Made by a program: the position numbers and the translations under genes
Assembly (NCBI GenBank): GCA_964498075.1
Contig: CAZCGA010000081.1
Coordinates: forward strand, 1-28,648
Direction of reading: 5' to 3'
Length of the DNA stretch: 28,648 bases
Source of the DNA: CAZCGA01 sp964498075
GTDB taxonomy: Bacteria; Desulfobacterota; Binatia; HRBIN30
Notes under the pieces: model-generated
The model's database searches: none
What the model was told of the DNA's origin: nothing
What the model saw: only the letters and a program-made list of their open reading frames with translations
Shown: in pieces, positions 16,105 to 23,986 of the stretch
Layout of the letters: each line of letters opens with the position of its first letter
How positions within the stretch are numbered: the first letter of the stretch is position 1

Positions 16105-17273
16105 CGTCGGTTCCTCCGAGCCAGTGTGTCGCGATACACGGCCGTGTATCCGGCAATCATGTCCGCCATGGAGTAGTGCCGAGCGACCCGGTCGCGTCCC
16201 GCGGCGCCGTGCCGGCCGCGTACGTCCTCGTTCAGAGCGTACCAGTCGATCGCCGCGGCTAGCGCCGCCGCGTCGCGCGCCGGAACGAGCCGCCCGGTCC
16301 CGCCGTCCACCACGACTTCCGGATTGCCGCCGACCTGAGTCGCCACCACCGGCAAGCCGACCGCCATTGCCTCGAGCAGCGCGATGCTCGTGCCTTCCAT
16401 GACTGATGGAAGGACGAACACGTCCATGATGCCCAACCAACCGGCGACGTCATCGTGGTGGCCGGCGAGCCGAACGATGTCCGCAAGCCCGCGGCCCCGC
16501 GCCTCCCCATCGAGTGCGGCTTTTTCGACTCCGTCGCCGACGATGAGCAGTCGAAGGTTGCGATGCCGTGCGGACAGGATGTGGACCGCTTGGAGCAATG
16601 CCGAGTAGTTCTTGACCGGATCCAGTCGCCCGACCGCTCCAACCACAATCTCCCCCGGTTGATATCCGAGCTGTGTGCGAAGCCGCTCGCGGTCGTTGGC
16701 GGGTTTGAATCTCTGGGTGTCGACGCCGTCTCTCACCAGCACCACTTTGTCATGACGGATCCGCACTTCATGGAGCAGCCAGCGCTGCAGGTGTTCCGAA
16801 ACGGTCAGCACTCGATCGATCAACGGCGCCAGCAAGCGCCGGGTGAGCTTGCGCTTGCGGTTCATGACCTCGCGATCGTCGCGCCACCCGTGCTCGCTGT
16901 GAATCAGAACCGGCACCCGTGCCAGGCGGGCACCGATCACGCCGTCGAACGCAGCCCAGTTTCGGGTGTGCACGATGTGGGGGCGGACGGCGCGGCACTG
17001 CTGCGCGATTCGCAGGGCGAGGCCCCATTCATGCCCGTCCGGTTTCCCCAGAGAGTAGATCGGCACCGCGACGGCGCTCAGACGGTCCGCGACGGGACCG
17101 AGCTGTCGAACGCAGCAGACCGAGTGGCTGAAGTCCGTCAGCGTGCGCTGAATGAAATTCGCCAGCCCGAGCTCCAACCCTCCAACGCCGAGCGTATCCA
17201 CGACGTGCAGGACGCGGATGGCACCCGGGCCTGCCGCGGGTCTAGCCACAGGATCGTTCGACGGGTCAGTCAT
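16089..17273 (-). CDS. Family-4 glycosyltransferase, PEP-CTERM/EpsH-associated type (stp2-like)
   Basis: This 394-residue GT-B enzyme has VVDTLGVGGLELGLANFI at about 24-41, HTRNWAAFDG at 102-111 and IHSEHGW at 124-130. These match the subfamily I recall as 'sugar transferase, PEP-CTERM/EpsH1 system associated' (TIGR03088). VRDGVDTQRF (180-189), GRLDPVKNY (215-223) and the EX7E pair Glu293/Glu301 form the donor site. The ATG at 17273 overlaps the stop of the preceding glycosyltransferase as ATGA, which fixes the start; the extra 38 upstream codons lie within that gene. It should add one sugar to the lipid-linked repeat in the cytosol. The donor sugar is unknown. Confidence 0.9.
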   Translation of the reverse strand: MTDPSNDPVARPAAGPGAIRVLHVVDTLGVGGLELGLANFIQRTLTDFSHSVCCVRQLGPVADRLSAVAVPIYSLGKPDGHEWGLALRIAQQCRAVRPHIVHTRNWAAFDGVIGARLARVPVLIHSEHGWRDDREVMNRKRKLTRRLLAPLIDRVLTVSEHLQRWLLHEVRIRHDKVVLVRDGVDTQRFKPANDRERLRTQLGYQPGEIVVGAVGRLDPVKNYSALLQAVHILSARHRNLRLLIVGDGVEKAALDGEARGRGLADIVRLAGHHDDVAGWLGIMDVFVLPSVMEGTSIALLEAMAVGLPVVATQVGGNPEVVVDGGTGRLVPARDAAALAAAIDWYALNEDVRGRHGAAGRDRVARHYSMADMIAGYTAVYRDTLARRNRRCLPA

Positions 17274-18550
17274 TGCGGCGCGCACAGCTCGTCCAGAATC
17301 CGCACCAGCTCGCCGGCCCCGGCGCGCCGGGTGTAGTCCGCTAGGTCGCGCTGCTGACACCCGCCGGCTTGCCCGGTGTGACTCCACGCCTGGTAGGCTG
17401 CCACCAGTTTCTCTTCGATCTCCGCCCGACTGTCGGACGCGATGAACACGCCCGCGAAGGGGCGCATCAGGCTCGCCGTGTCACTGTCGGCCGGCGCGAC
17501 GGTGAGGATGTAGCGGCCGCTACGCAAGTACTCGAAGGCCTTCGACGGGATCGCCGTGCGAAACTCATCGCCGCCTTGGAGCAGCAGCAACACCGACGCG
17601 CGCAGCATCGTCGCCAGTGCTTCTTGGCGCGATACCCATTCCACCAGGCGTACGATGTCTCCGAGGCCGAGACGTTGGGCCAAGCGTTCCAGCGCGACGC
17701 GCTGGGCGCGCTCACCCGCACCGACGAATACGACACCGGTGTCGGTGGGCAGACGGCCGCAATCCAGGCTGTGTCGGACGGCTTCGAGAAACCGGCGAGG
17801 GTCTCGCTGCACGGGGTGAACCTGGCCGACGTGCGCAATCGTAAAGCACTCTGCTGGACCGTTGCCCGCCGCCCTCAGCTCTTGAAAGTCCGCTTCGTCA
17901 TACCCGTTGTACACCAGGCGCACCTTCTCATCGGCGGCCTCCCGGAAGCGTGTGCCCAGATCCTCGACGAGCCCCGGCGTTGGCACGACGATCCGATCGG
18001 CCGCCAGGACGACCTGACGCTCCAGCCGTCGGTTGGCCCAACGCGACACGCGGCCGTTCGACGGCCCCGCCGTCCACGGGTCGCGCAGGTCAACCACCCA
18101 TGGCAGCTTGGTGATCCGCTGGACGAGCAAGCCGATACAATGCGCTGTCTCCGGCGGGCTGGTCGAGAGCAGCGCATCGATGCGTTCGCGGCGCACTGCC
18201 CGCAGCGCCGCCAGCACGCCGCACGGGAGCCACGACACGGAGCGGTCGGGCAACGCAAGAAAACCCGGATAGCGGCCGCGTATGGCCAGCACCCGTTTGG
18301 TGTCGAAGCCGAAGGCCCGGTACACGCGGCTCTCTCGCGGAATCTGCCGCAGTAAGCCCGGGTCCGTCGATGGATGAAAGCCGGCGCGAACCGTGACCAC
18401 GCTGGTCTGCCATCCGAACTCCGGAAGATAGCGCGCGAACTTGAGCGGCCGCAGCGCGCCGGCGGTGTTGGCGGGCGGGTAGTCGCGTGCGATCATCAGC
18501 AGCCGCCGGTCCGCCGCCTTCGGCACAGCAGCGGTGGTCGCTGCGTTCAT
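17270..18550 (-). CDS. Family-4-like glycosyltransferase
   Basis: This 426-residue protein starts at the ATG at 18550, which overlaps the flippase stop as ATGA. The N-terminal IARDYPPANTAGALRPLKFA is the nucleotide-sugar GT4 opening seen in many capsule enzymes. VVDLRDPW near the middle and IPSKAFEYLRSGRYIL in the C-terminal half are hallmarks of the GT4 subfamily that includes WbnK/CapM-like enzymes and replaces the strict EX7E motif with a PxKxFEY pattern. It is predicted cytosolic. It is flanked by the flippase and another GT in the same operon, so it should extend the lipid-linked oligosaccharide. The sequence upstream of 18550 in the same frame is inside the flippase gene and reads as Arg/Gly-rich noise, so I excluded it. 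Confidence 0.85.
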   Translation of the reverse strand: MNAATTAAVPKAADRRLLMIARDYPPANTAGALRPLKFARYLPEFGWQTSVVTVRAGFHPSTDPGLLRQIPRESRVYRAFGFDTKRVLAIRGRYPGFLALPDRSVSWLPCGVLAALRAVRRERIDALLSTSPPETAHCIGLLVQRITKLPWVVDLRDPWTAGPSNGRVSRWANRRLERQVVLAADRIVVPTPGLVEDLGTRFREAADEKVRLVYNGYDEADFQELRAAGNGPAECFTIAHVGQVHPVQRDPRRFLEAVRHSLDCGRLPTDTGVVFVGAGERAQRVALERLAQRLGLGDIVRLVEWVSRQEALATMLRASVLLLLQGGDEFRTAIPSKAFEYLRSGRYILTVAPADSDTASLMRPFAGVFIASDSRAEIEEKLVAAYQAWSHTGQAGGCQQRDLADYTRRAGAGELVRILDELCAPQ

Positions 18551-20058
18551 CCGTTCCCTCGTGACAGCCACAGCCATGCCCACTGCCGGAGCTTGGGATC
18601 CAGTATCCACAGGCACAGCGCTGCGGTCGTGCCGCCCAGCGCGCCGCGGACGACGCAGTCCACCGCGGATTGGGACGATACGCGCCCCACCCCGTACAAC
18701 AGAGCGATCATGCAGGCCGTGGCCAGCAGCGCTCGACCGACGATCGCGTACCTCAATCGGAGATCCAGCACGGAACGCGACCACCAGACATTCGCCACCA
18801 ACAACACGCCATAGGCAACGGTCGTTGCGACGGCCGCGCCGGAGAGACCCCACACCGGGATGAGCAGCAGATTCAACGCCAGGTTGAGCACGGCGGCGCT
18901 GCACACGTTGAGCGCCAACACACCGGTCTTCCTTCCCACGGTGAGACCCGCGGCCGCGATGAAGCTCATGCTGCTCAGCAAGACGCCGGGGAGGATCAAC
19001 GGAGACAACCGCGCCGACTCCCGATACTTCCCCGAGGCCAGCAGCACGATGATCTCTTGGTTGAACATCAAGTAGAGCGCAGCGACGGGAATCGCGATGC
19101 TGACCATGTACGTGAGGACCGTTGAGGCGAACTGTGACGTCACCGCGCGTCCCTCGCTCGCCCACAGACGGAAGAGGATCGGCATGACCGCGAGCCCCGC
19201 CGGAGCAAAGAGGCCGTCAGCGAGACGCTGCGCGAGATCGTAGGGCACGCTGTAGTTGGCGACCGCGTTGAGCCCGAGGAAGCGTTCGATCAGGAACCGA
19301 TCGCCAGAGTCGAGGAGAAAACGGGCGGAGCCCGCGAGCGCCAGCGGCAGGCCGTACCGGGTGGCGGCTGCAAGGATCGGGGGCGCGAGGCGAGGACGCG
19401 AGATCACCCCACGTCTCGCCAGGTCGAAGAGGCGTACACCGGCGACGATCGCTTCCACGATGACCGTTGCGACAATCACGGTAAAGGCGCTGCGTTCCGA
19501 GAGCAGCAGAAGCGTGATGGCCACGGCGATCGTGCCGTAACGGCAGAGGACTCGGGCCGCGGCGTGCGCGAAGGCGCGCTCTTGGGCGCGGTAGATCTGA
19601 TACAGCACACCCGAGATCACTCGGATCACGACGAGCACGGCGGACCATTGCAGGCACCGGGCGTAGGTGGGCCGGCTCGGTTCGACGATCCATGCAGCGG
19701 CGGTCACCGTGACGACAGCAACGAGTAAGCTCAGCGCCAGCGACCCGCCGAGCATGCTGTCGCAGAGGATCCGCAGGGCCTCCGGCCCGTGCGTGCGGCG
19801 CTCGGTGTAGAGGCGGACCGTCGCTTCGCCAAAGCCGAGCGTGCCGACGACGGCCAGGATCGACACGGTCGCGAAGACGAGACTCAGCAGGCCGTATTCC
19901 TCCTTGGGCAGCAGCCGCGTCGTCACGGGCATCGAGACCAACCCCGCTACGATCAGCAGCGCGTGGGCCGTGAAATACGTTCCGGAAACCGCCGCGAACC
20001 GTGACGGTTTCGAAGCTGCAGGGATCACTTGTGTCATCTGGACCCCTGCAGATGTCAT
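18547..20058 (-). CDS. Oligosaccharide flippase (Wzx-like, MOP superfamily)
   Basis: This polytopic protein of about 503 residues with roughly 12-14 hydrophobic segments is typical of polysaccharide_synt/Wzx flippases, which move undecaprenyl-diphosphate-linked repeat units from the cytosolic to the periplasmic face. The first helix region with TTRLLPKEEYGLLSLVFA is the family's most recognisable part (a (R)xLxxxxyGxxxl pattern). The charged residues within the helices fit a transporter that handles lipid-linked anionic sugars. The ATG at 20058 overlaps the preceding GT stop as ATGA; an ATG seven codons later (20037) is the alternative. It is the only flippase in the window, so it is the export step for this locus. 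Confidence 0.88.
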   Translation of the reverse strand: MTSAGVQMTQVIPAASKPSRFAAVSGTYFTAHALLIVAGLVSMPVTTRLLPKEEYGLLSLVFATVSILAVVGTLGFGEATVRLYTERRTHGPEALRILCDSMLGGSLALSLLVAVVTVTAAAWIVEPSRPTYARCLQWSAVLVVIRVISGVLYQIYRAQERAFAHAAARVLCRYGTIAVAITLLLLSERSAFTVIVATVIVEAIVAGVRLFDLARRGVISRPRLAPPILAAATRYGLPLALAGSARFLLDSGDRFLIERFLGLNAVANYSVPYDLAQRLADGLFAPAGLAVMPILFRLWASEGRAVTSQFASTVLTYMVSIAIPVAALYLMFNQEIIVLLASGKYRESARLSPLILPGVLLSSMSFIAAAGLTVGRKTGVLALNVCSAAVLNLALNLLLIPVWGLSGAAVATTVAYGVLLVANVWWSRSVLDLRLRYAIVGRALLATACMIALLYGVGRVSSQSAVDCVVRGALGGTTAALCLWILDPKLRQWAWLWLSRGNG

Positions 20059-21299
20059 GAGTGGGCGGCGGCGGCCACCGCGTCTCGCGACGGCGACGTC
20101 ACGCGCACCTCGCCTTGGTCCAAGCAGGCGTCGAGCAGGCGCAGGTTGACATCCCACCGGTACGCTCGCTCGATCAGACGCCGGGCGTTCTCGACGAGTC
20201 GCCGGCAGCGCTCCGGGTCGCGCAGCAGCGCGACGACTGCGGCGGCACACTGCTCGGCGGTTTCGGCCACCAGCACGTCGACGCCGTCGTTCACGGCCAG
20301 GCCTTGCGCCGCCACCGGGCTGACCACCACCGGCACGCCCATCGCCATCGCCTCGAGGACCTTGTTCTGCACCCCCCGGCCGAGCCGCAGTGGCGCCACG
20401 CAGACGCGGGCCTGTCCGAAGTACGGCCGGACGTCGGGCACCGAGCCGGCGATGCGCACCGTGTCGCCCAGCGGTTGAATCGCGCGCCGCAGGCGGCGCG
20501 ATGGCCGGTGGCCGACCGCCGTGAACTGCGCCGCCGGAATCTCGCGGCGCACGCGCGGCAGCACCTCGCGGGCGAAGTAGACGACGGCGTCCACGTTCGG
20601 ACGATAGTCCAGCGCTCCGGTAAAGAGAATGTTCGGGTCTTGCGCCACCGGTCGGTCTCTCGGCGGCCGGAAGAAGTCGGTGTTGACGCCGTTGGGAACT
20701 ACGCGCACCGCAGCGGCGGCGCGGGCGAAGGTCTGAAAGAGTGCGGCTTCCTCTGCCGAGACGAACAGCACGCGGTCGGCCAGCGTGCCGCCCCGCCGTT
20801 CGAGCTGGCGCAGGCGCCTGGCTTCGAGCCCGTATGCCCAGCCTAACGGCGCACCCGCGCGCGCCGCCCATTGTCGCCATTTCTCGGAATCGACGTCGAC
20901 GAAATCGAGGACCCGGCGTGACGTCCCGGTCGCCGGCAGATACTGGGCCATGACCGACGAGAAGGCCCACACGACGTCGAACCTCTCGGCCGCCGTCGCG
21001 CGGTGCACCGCGCGCCACATGCCGGCGCTGCGGTAGTAGCCCGCGCAGAAGGACCGCGCGCGCGCCAGCGCCAGCGCGCCACGCCCGACGCCCATCGGTG
21101 TGCGCAGGCGCACGAGATCGACCTTCGCGCAGTGGTTGCGCAACGTGTCCGCCCACTGCGCTTCCTCGGGCCGGTCGACGAAGCTCAGCAGGTAGACGTC
21201 GTGCGCTTGTGCCAGGTGTCGCAGGTGATGATACGACCGAATCTTGTCGCCCTTGTTCGGTGGGTACGGGACCCGCGGTGTCAGGTAGAGAATTCTCAC
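20055..21299 (-). CDS. Family-4 glycosyltransferase, PEP-CTERM/EpsH-associated type (stp1-like), first gene of the eight-gene operon
   Basis: This 414-residue protein begins at GTG 21299. Its N-terminus (RILYLTPRVPYPPNKGDKI, 2-20, then RSYHHLRHLA) and an SFVDRPEE segment at 39-46 match the sugar transferase subfamily I recall as TIGR03087. In the C-terminal half, RLGRGVQNKVLEAMAMGVPV is the donor-binding region of this group. An earlier in-frame start would add about 22 unlikely residues and run into the divergent promoter. It heads the minus-strand block C and diverges from the GT39-like gene. GAGG lies four bases before the GTG. It should be a cytosolic sugar transferase acting early in assembly. 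The specificity is unknown. Confidence 0.88.
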   Translation of the reverse strand: MRILYLTPRVPYPPNKGDKIRSYHHLRHLAQAHDVYLLSFVDRPEEAQWADTLRNHCAKVDLVRLRTPMGVGRGALALARARSFCAGYYRSAGMWRAVHRATAAERFDVVWAFSSVMAQYLPATGTSRRVLDFVDVDSEKWRQWAARAGAPLGWAYGLEARRLRQLERRGGTLADRVLFVSAEEAALFQTFARAAAAVRVVPNGVNTDFFRPPRDRPVAQDPNILFTGALDYRPNVDAVVYFAREVLPRVRREIPAAQFTAVGHRPSRRLRRAIQPLGDTVRIAGSVPDVRPYFGQARVCVAPLRLGRGVQNKVLEAMAMGVPVVVSPVAAQGLAVNDGVDVLVAETAEQCAAAVVALLRDPERCRRLVENARRLIERAYRWDVNLRLLDACLDQGEVRVTSPSRDAVAAAAHS

Positions 21300-21407
21300 G
21301 GCCTCGTGCGTTCCTTGCGCGTCACCTGTAGTAAGGAACGGACCGGCGTACAAGGAGAGACGCACGAAGTCGCGTCACTGGCGAGGCAGCAGACTGTTGA
21401 GGGTCCG
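21300..21407. promoter_or_regulatory. Divergent promoter region with an 8-bp dyad
   Basis: This region of 108 bases must drive both the eight-gene minus operon and the plus-strand block D. It holds a perfect 8-bp inverted repeat, CGTTCCTT at 21309-21316 and AAGGAACG at 21333-21340, separated by 16 bases. The size and position fit a dimeric-regulator operator covering the leader of the minus operon; a leader hairpin is the alternative. AAGGAGAG at 21352-21359 resembles a Shine-Dalgarno sequence but no usual start codon follows at the right distance. No clear -35/-10 pair was found. Confidence 0.45.
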
Positions 21408-23129
21408 GTGGTACCCGAGCGCAGCGGCAGCGATAGTGAACCAGCGGCTGGCAAGCCCACGGTTCTCGCCACGCCGACGGCATGGCTGATCGCCGCCCTC
21501 GCCGTGGCCTGGGTGGCGGTCGCCGGCCGAAACGTGAACCCGTTCTGGTACCAGGGAGATTCGCCACGTCACGCCGCAAATGGCGCCTTCTACCTGGATC
21601 TCCCTCGCTTGCTTGCCAAGCGCTTTGATGTTGTTGAGGCCGCCAAGGCCTACTACGCGTGCCGGCCCGCCATTGCTCCGACTTTCTGGCCTCCCGTTTT
21701 TCCGCTTACGGAAGCGGCGGCGTTCGCGATGTTCGGGGTTTCGCCGCAGGTTGCCCGCGGCGTTGTACTGGCCTGGTGTCTCGTTGCGGCACTGGTCATC
21801 TTTGCGATTCTACGGTCGCGTCTCCCACTGATCGCCGCCGCTGGGTCCTGCCTGGCGTTCGCAGCCAGTCCGGGAGTCATCCTGTACGGTAACAGTGTCA
21901 TGCTCGAAATACCGGGCCTCGCGATGTGTCTGGCGAGCGCAGCGGTCATGGAGGCCATCAGCCGCCGTCGCGCGCCGGTCGCGTTGCTGTGCCTGTTTCC
22001 CCTCGAAGCGCTTGCGGTCTTGACGCAACCGAAGGTCCTCTTTCTCTTGCCGTTCACGCTCGCCCTCTGGGGCCGAACGCGCGAGGTCGCGCTGCTGAAA
22101 TCCAGGGCGCTGTGGGGCGGATGCCTGCTCGGGTCGCTTCTCCTGCTGCCGTGGGTCTACGTGACTGTAGTCCACGCTCCGATCATGATCGATGAAGGAC
22201 TCCGCTTGGGACCCTACCGCGTCACCGACATCGAGAACTGGACATACTATCTTCGCGTCCTACCGCAGCTGGTCGGGCGGCCACTCATGGTTCTGGGGAC
22301 GCTGGGCATCGTGACGAGCGCGCTCACGCACAACCTGATGCCACGGCAGGTAGCGGCCGGACTGCACGCGTGGGGCGCTACCGTGTATGTGGTTGCATCG
22401 CTCTTGAGCCTGAAGGCGGACCGGTTCTTCGTCGGCATCATTCCCTACTTTGCGACGTTTGCAGCTTGCTTCGTCTGCTGGTTGGTGGACAGGACTGCGG
22501 CCCGTTGGAAGACAAGACGCGCCCTCCTCACGACGGTGTTGCTCCTGTCCGTTTGCGCGGCGAGCAGCGCGGAACTTCGCCCGCCTCCGGCACCCGAGTT
22601 GGATGCATTTCGGGAGACGATCCGTTTTCTTGCTCGGCAGGTGCCCCAAGACCGGCCTACGGGTGTTCTCTACGACGGGCGCTACGACGGGAATTTCGTG
22701 TTCATGGTGCGCAGCGAAGCTCCAGATGTTCCGCTGGTGGTGTTCCGCGGCGCGAAGCACCTATACGCCACGAAGGTGAACTATGCCTGGGGGATGGAAA
22801 CCCTGGCCTCGACGGCCGATGAGATTCGCGCCGTGATCGATGCGCTGAGCTGTCGGTACGTCGTGGTCGAGAAGACTCCCAGCCCCGACGTGGGCCCATC
22901 GCGGCGGTTGCGTGAGCTGCTGCAAGATCCCGAGCAGTTCCAGCAACTCTTCGTGGCAGAAACACGGGGCCCAACCGGCGATCTCATCGTGTACCGGAAC
23001 AGCCACTTTGACCAAGCGCGCTCGTTGCCCGAACAGGTCGCGTTCTCCTTTCCCGCCGCAGGCCGTGACACGAAGGCGACTCTCCGTGTCGATTGGCGCG
23101 CGGTTTGGCCGAAGGCAGCCGGGGAGTAG
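21408..23129 (+). CDS. GT39-like (ArnT/PMT-type) membrane glycosyltransferase
   Basis: This polytopic protein of about 573 residues resembles PMT_2/GT39 enzymes, which take a sugar from a polyprenyl-phosphate donor and transfer it in the periplasm. After a first membrane segment (about 24-40) comes YQGDSPRH (48-55) with Asp51, the position of the catalytic acidic residue in the first loop. RPAIAPTFWPPVFPL (86-100) is a counterpart of the family's HPP-type motif. Several further membrane segments follow to about residue 390. The last 170 or so residues are a soluble domain. The start is chosen at GTG 21408 because GAGG lies five bases upstream; more 5' starts would run into the divergent region. 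It heads block D. It may decorate the glycan with a periplasmic side sugar. Confidence 0.78.
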   Translation: MVPERSGSDSEPAAGKPTVLATPTAWLIAALAVAWVAVAGRNVNPFWYQGDSPRHAANGAFYLDLPRLLAKRFDVVEAAKAYYACRPAIAPTFWPPVFPLTEAAAFAMFGVSPQVARGVVLAWCLVAALVIFAILRSRLPLIAAAGSCLAFAASPGVILYGNSVMLEIPGLAMCLASAAVMEAISRRRAPVALLCLFPLEALAVLTQPKVLFLLPFTLALWGRTREVALLKSRALWGGCLLGSLLLLPWVYVTVVHAPIMIDEGLRLGPYRVTDIENWTYYLRVLPQLVGRPLMVLGTLGIVTSALTHNLMPRQVAAGLHAWGATVYVVASLLSLKADRFFVGIIPYFATFAACFVCWLVDRTAARWKTRRALLTTVLLLSVCAASSAELRPPPAPELDAFRETIRFLARQVPQDRPTGVLYDGRYDGNFVFMVRSEAPDVPLVVFRGAKHLYATKVNYAWGMETLASTADEIRAVIDALSCRYVVVEKTPSPDVGPSRRLRELLQDPEQFQQLFVAETRGPTGDLIVYRNSHFDQARSLPEQVAFSFPAAGRDTKATLRVDWRAVWPKAAGE

Positions 23130-23295
23130 CGCACGACAAGAGTTGACGCCGAAGCCTTCCGCTGGCCTGGCTGGACGGACGCGTTGCACTGCGGTAGTAG
23201 GGGACCGGACGGTTGGAAGGTGAGCAGACGCTGATGGGGTTCCGACTGGGTAGAGCGGCGGTTCAGTGAACCGGACAGCTGAAATTGAGGGGGAC
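23130..23295. other. Intergenic gap with a 15-base palindrome
   Basis: These 166 bases separate the GT39-like stop from the start of the sugar-1-phosphate transferase. They contain a perfect palindrome, CGGTTCAGTGAACCG, at 23259-23273 (7-bp arms around one base). It sits 22 bases before the ATG at 23296 and could be an operator, but arms this short are expected by chance about once or twice in a window of this size. TTGACG at 23143-23148 is a possible -35 box without a matching -10. No gene is supported in the gap. Confidence 0.3.
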
Positions 23296-23958
23296 ATGCT
23301 CGGACGCATCTCCATCGTCAACGCGAGCCCGGAAGGCTTGATCTTCTCGGCGACGTCTCAATGCTCCACCGTCGAGCGCGCAACCAAGCGGGCAGTTGAT
23401 CTCGTCGTGGCACTCGGCGTCCTGATCCTGACCGCGCCGCTGAGTCTGCTCGTCGCCGTGTTGACCAAGCTGGAAGATGGAGGTCCCGTACTTTTTCGCC
23501 AAGTGCGAGTCGGAGAGCACGGGGTCCCGTTCACGCTGCGGAAGTTTCGCTCCATGCGAGTCGATGCGGAAGTGGGAACCGGGCCGGTATGGGCAGAGGC
23601 AGATGACCCACGCGTAACTCGGATCGGGCGGTGGATTCGGCTGCTGCGGATCGACGAGATCCCGCAGACGTGGAATGTCCTGCGCGGCGAGATGTCCTTC
23701 GTCGGACCGCGCCCGGAGCGGCCCGAGTTCGTCGCCACGTTGCGCTCGGCAATTCCGTTTTATGAGCAGCGGCATACTGTGCGCCCGGGGATCACGGGGT
23801 GGGCGCAAGTCAATTTTCCCTACGCAGCTACGATCGACGCCGCGCGGCAAAAGCTGGAGTACGATCTCTACTACCTGCAACATCTCTCGGTCATCACCGA
23901 TCTCGCCATCATGGCGCGGACGATCAAGATCATTATGTTCGGCTGGGGAAGCCGGTAG
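23296..23958 (+). CDS. Polyprenyl-phosphate sugar-1-phosphate transferase, minimal form (EpsB/WcaJ/PglC catalytic domain)
   Basis: This protein of about 220 residues should start glycan assembly by moving a sugar phosphate from a nucleotide sugar to undecaprenyl phosphate. It has the basic KRAVD stretch (31-35), one membrane or re-entrant helix at about 35-57, KFRSM at 83-87, the catalytic Asp120-Glu121 dyad (DEIPQ), SFVGPRPE at 134-141, RPGITGWAQVN at 163-173 and a C-terminal FGWGSR. The C-terminal part resembles the exosortase A-associated sugar transferase group (TIGR03013). Those proteins are usually some 440-470 residues with an N-terminal membrane and nucleotide-binding-like region, which is absent here. 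GAGGGGG at 23287-23293 favours ATG 23296; GTG 23266 is the alternative. It is the only initiating transferase in the window. Confidence 0.9.
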   Translation: MLGRISIVNASPEGLIFSATSQCSTVERATKRAVDLVVALGVLILTAPLSLLVAVLTKLEDGGPVLFRQVRVGEHGVPFTLRKFRSMRVDAEVGTGPVWAEADDPRVTRIGRWIRLLRIDEIPQTWNVLRGEMSFVGPRPERPEFVATLRSAIPFYEQRHTVRPGITGWAQVNFPYAATIDAARQKLEYDLYYLQHLSVITDLAIMARTIKIIMFGWGSR

Positions 23959-23986
23959 CGGCCGGCGCGGCCCGAACGCGCCGCCG

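Noticed and set aside
18551..19165. A 205-codon upstream extension of the glycosyltransferase at 17270
   Set aside because: It lies inside the flippase gene in another frame and is Arg/Gly-rich. The ATG at 18550 in an ATGA overlap is a better start.
20059..21156. An upstream extension of the flippase frame
   Set aside because: It lies within the stp1-like glycosyltransferase gene and does not read as membrane protein; the hydrophobic sequence starts after the ATG at 20058.
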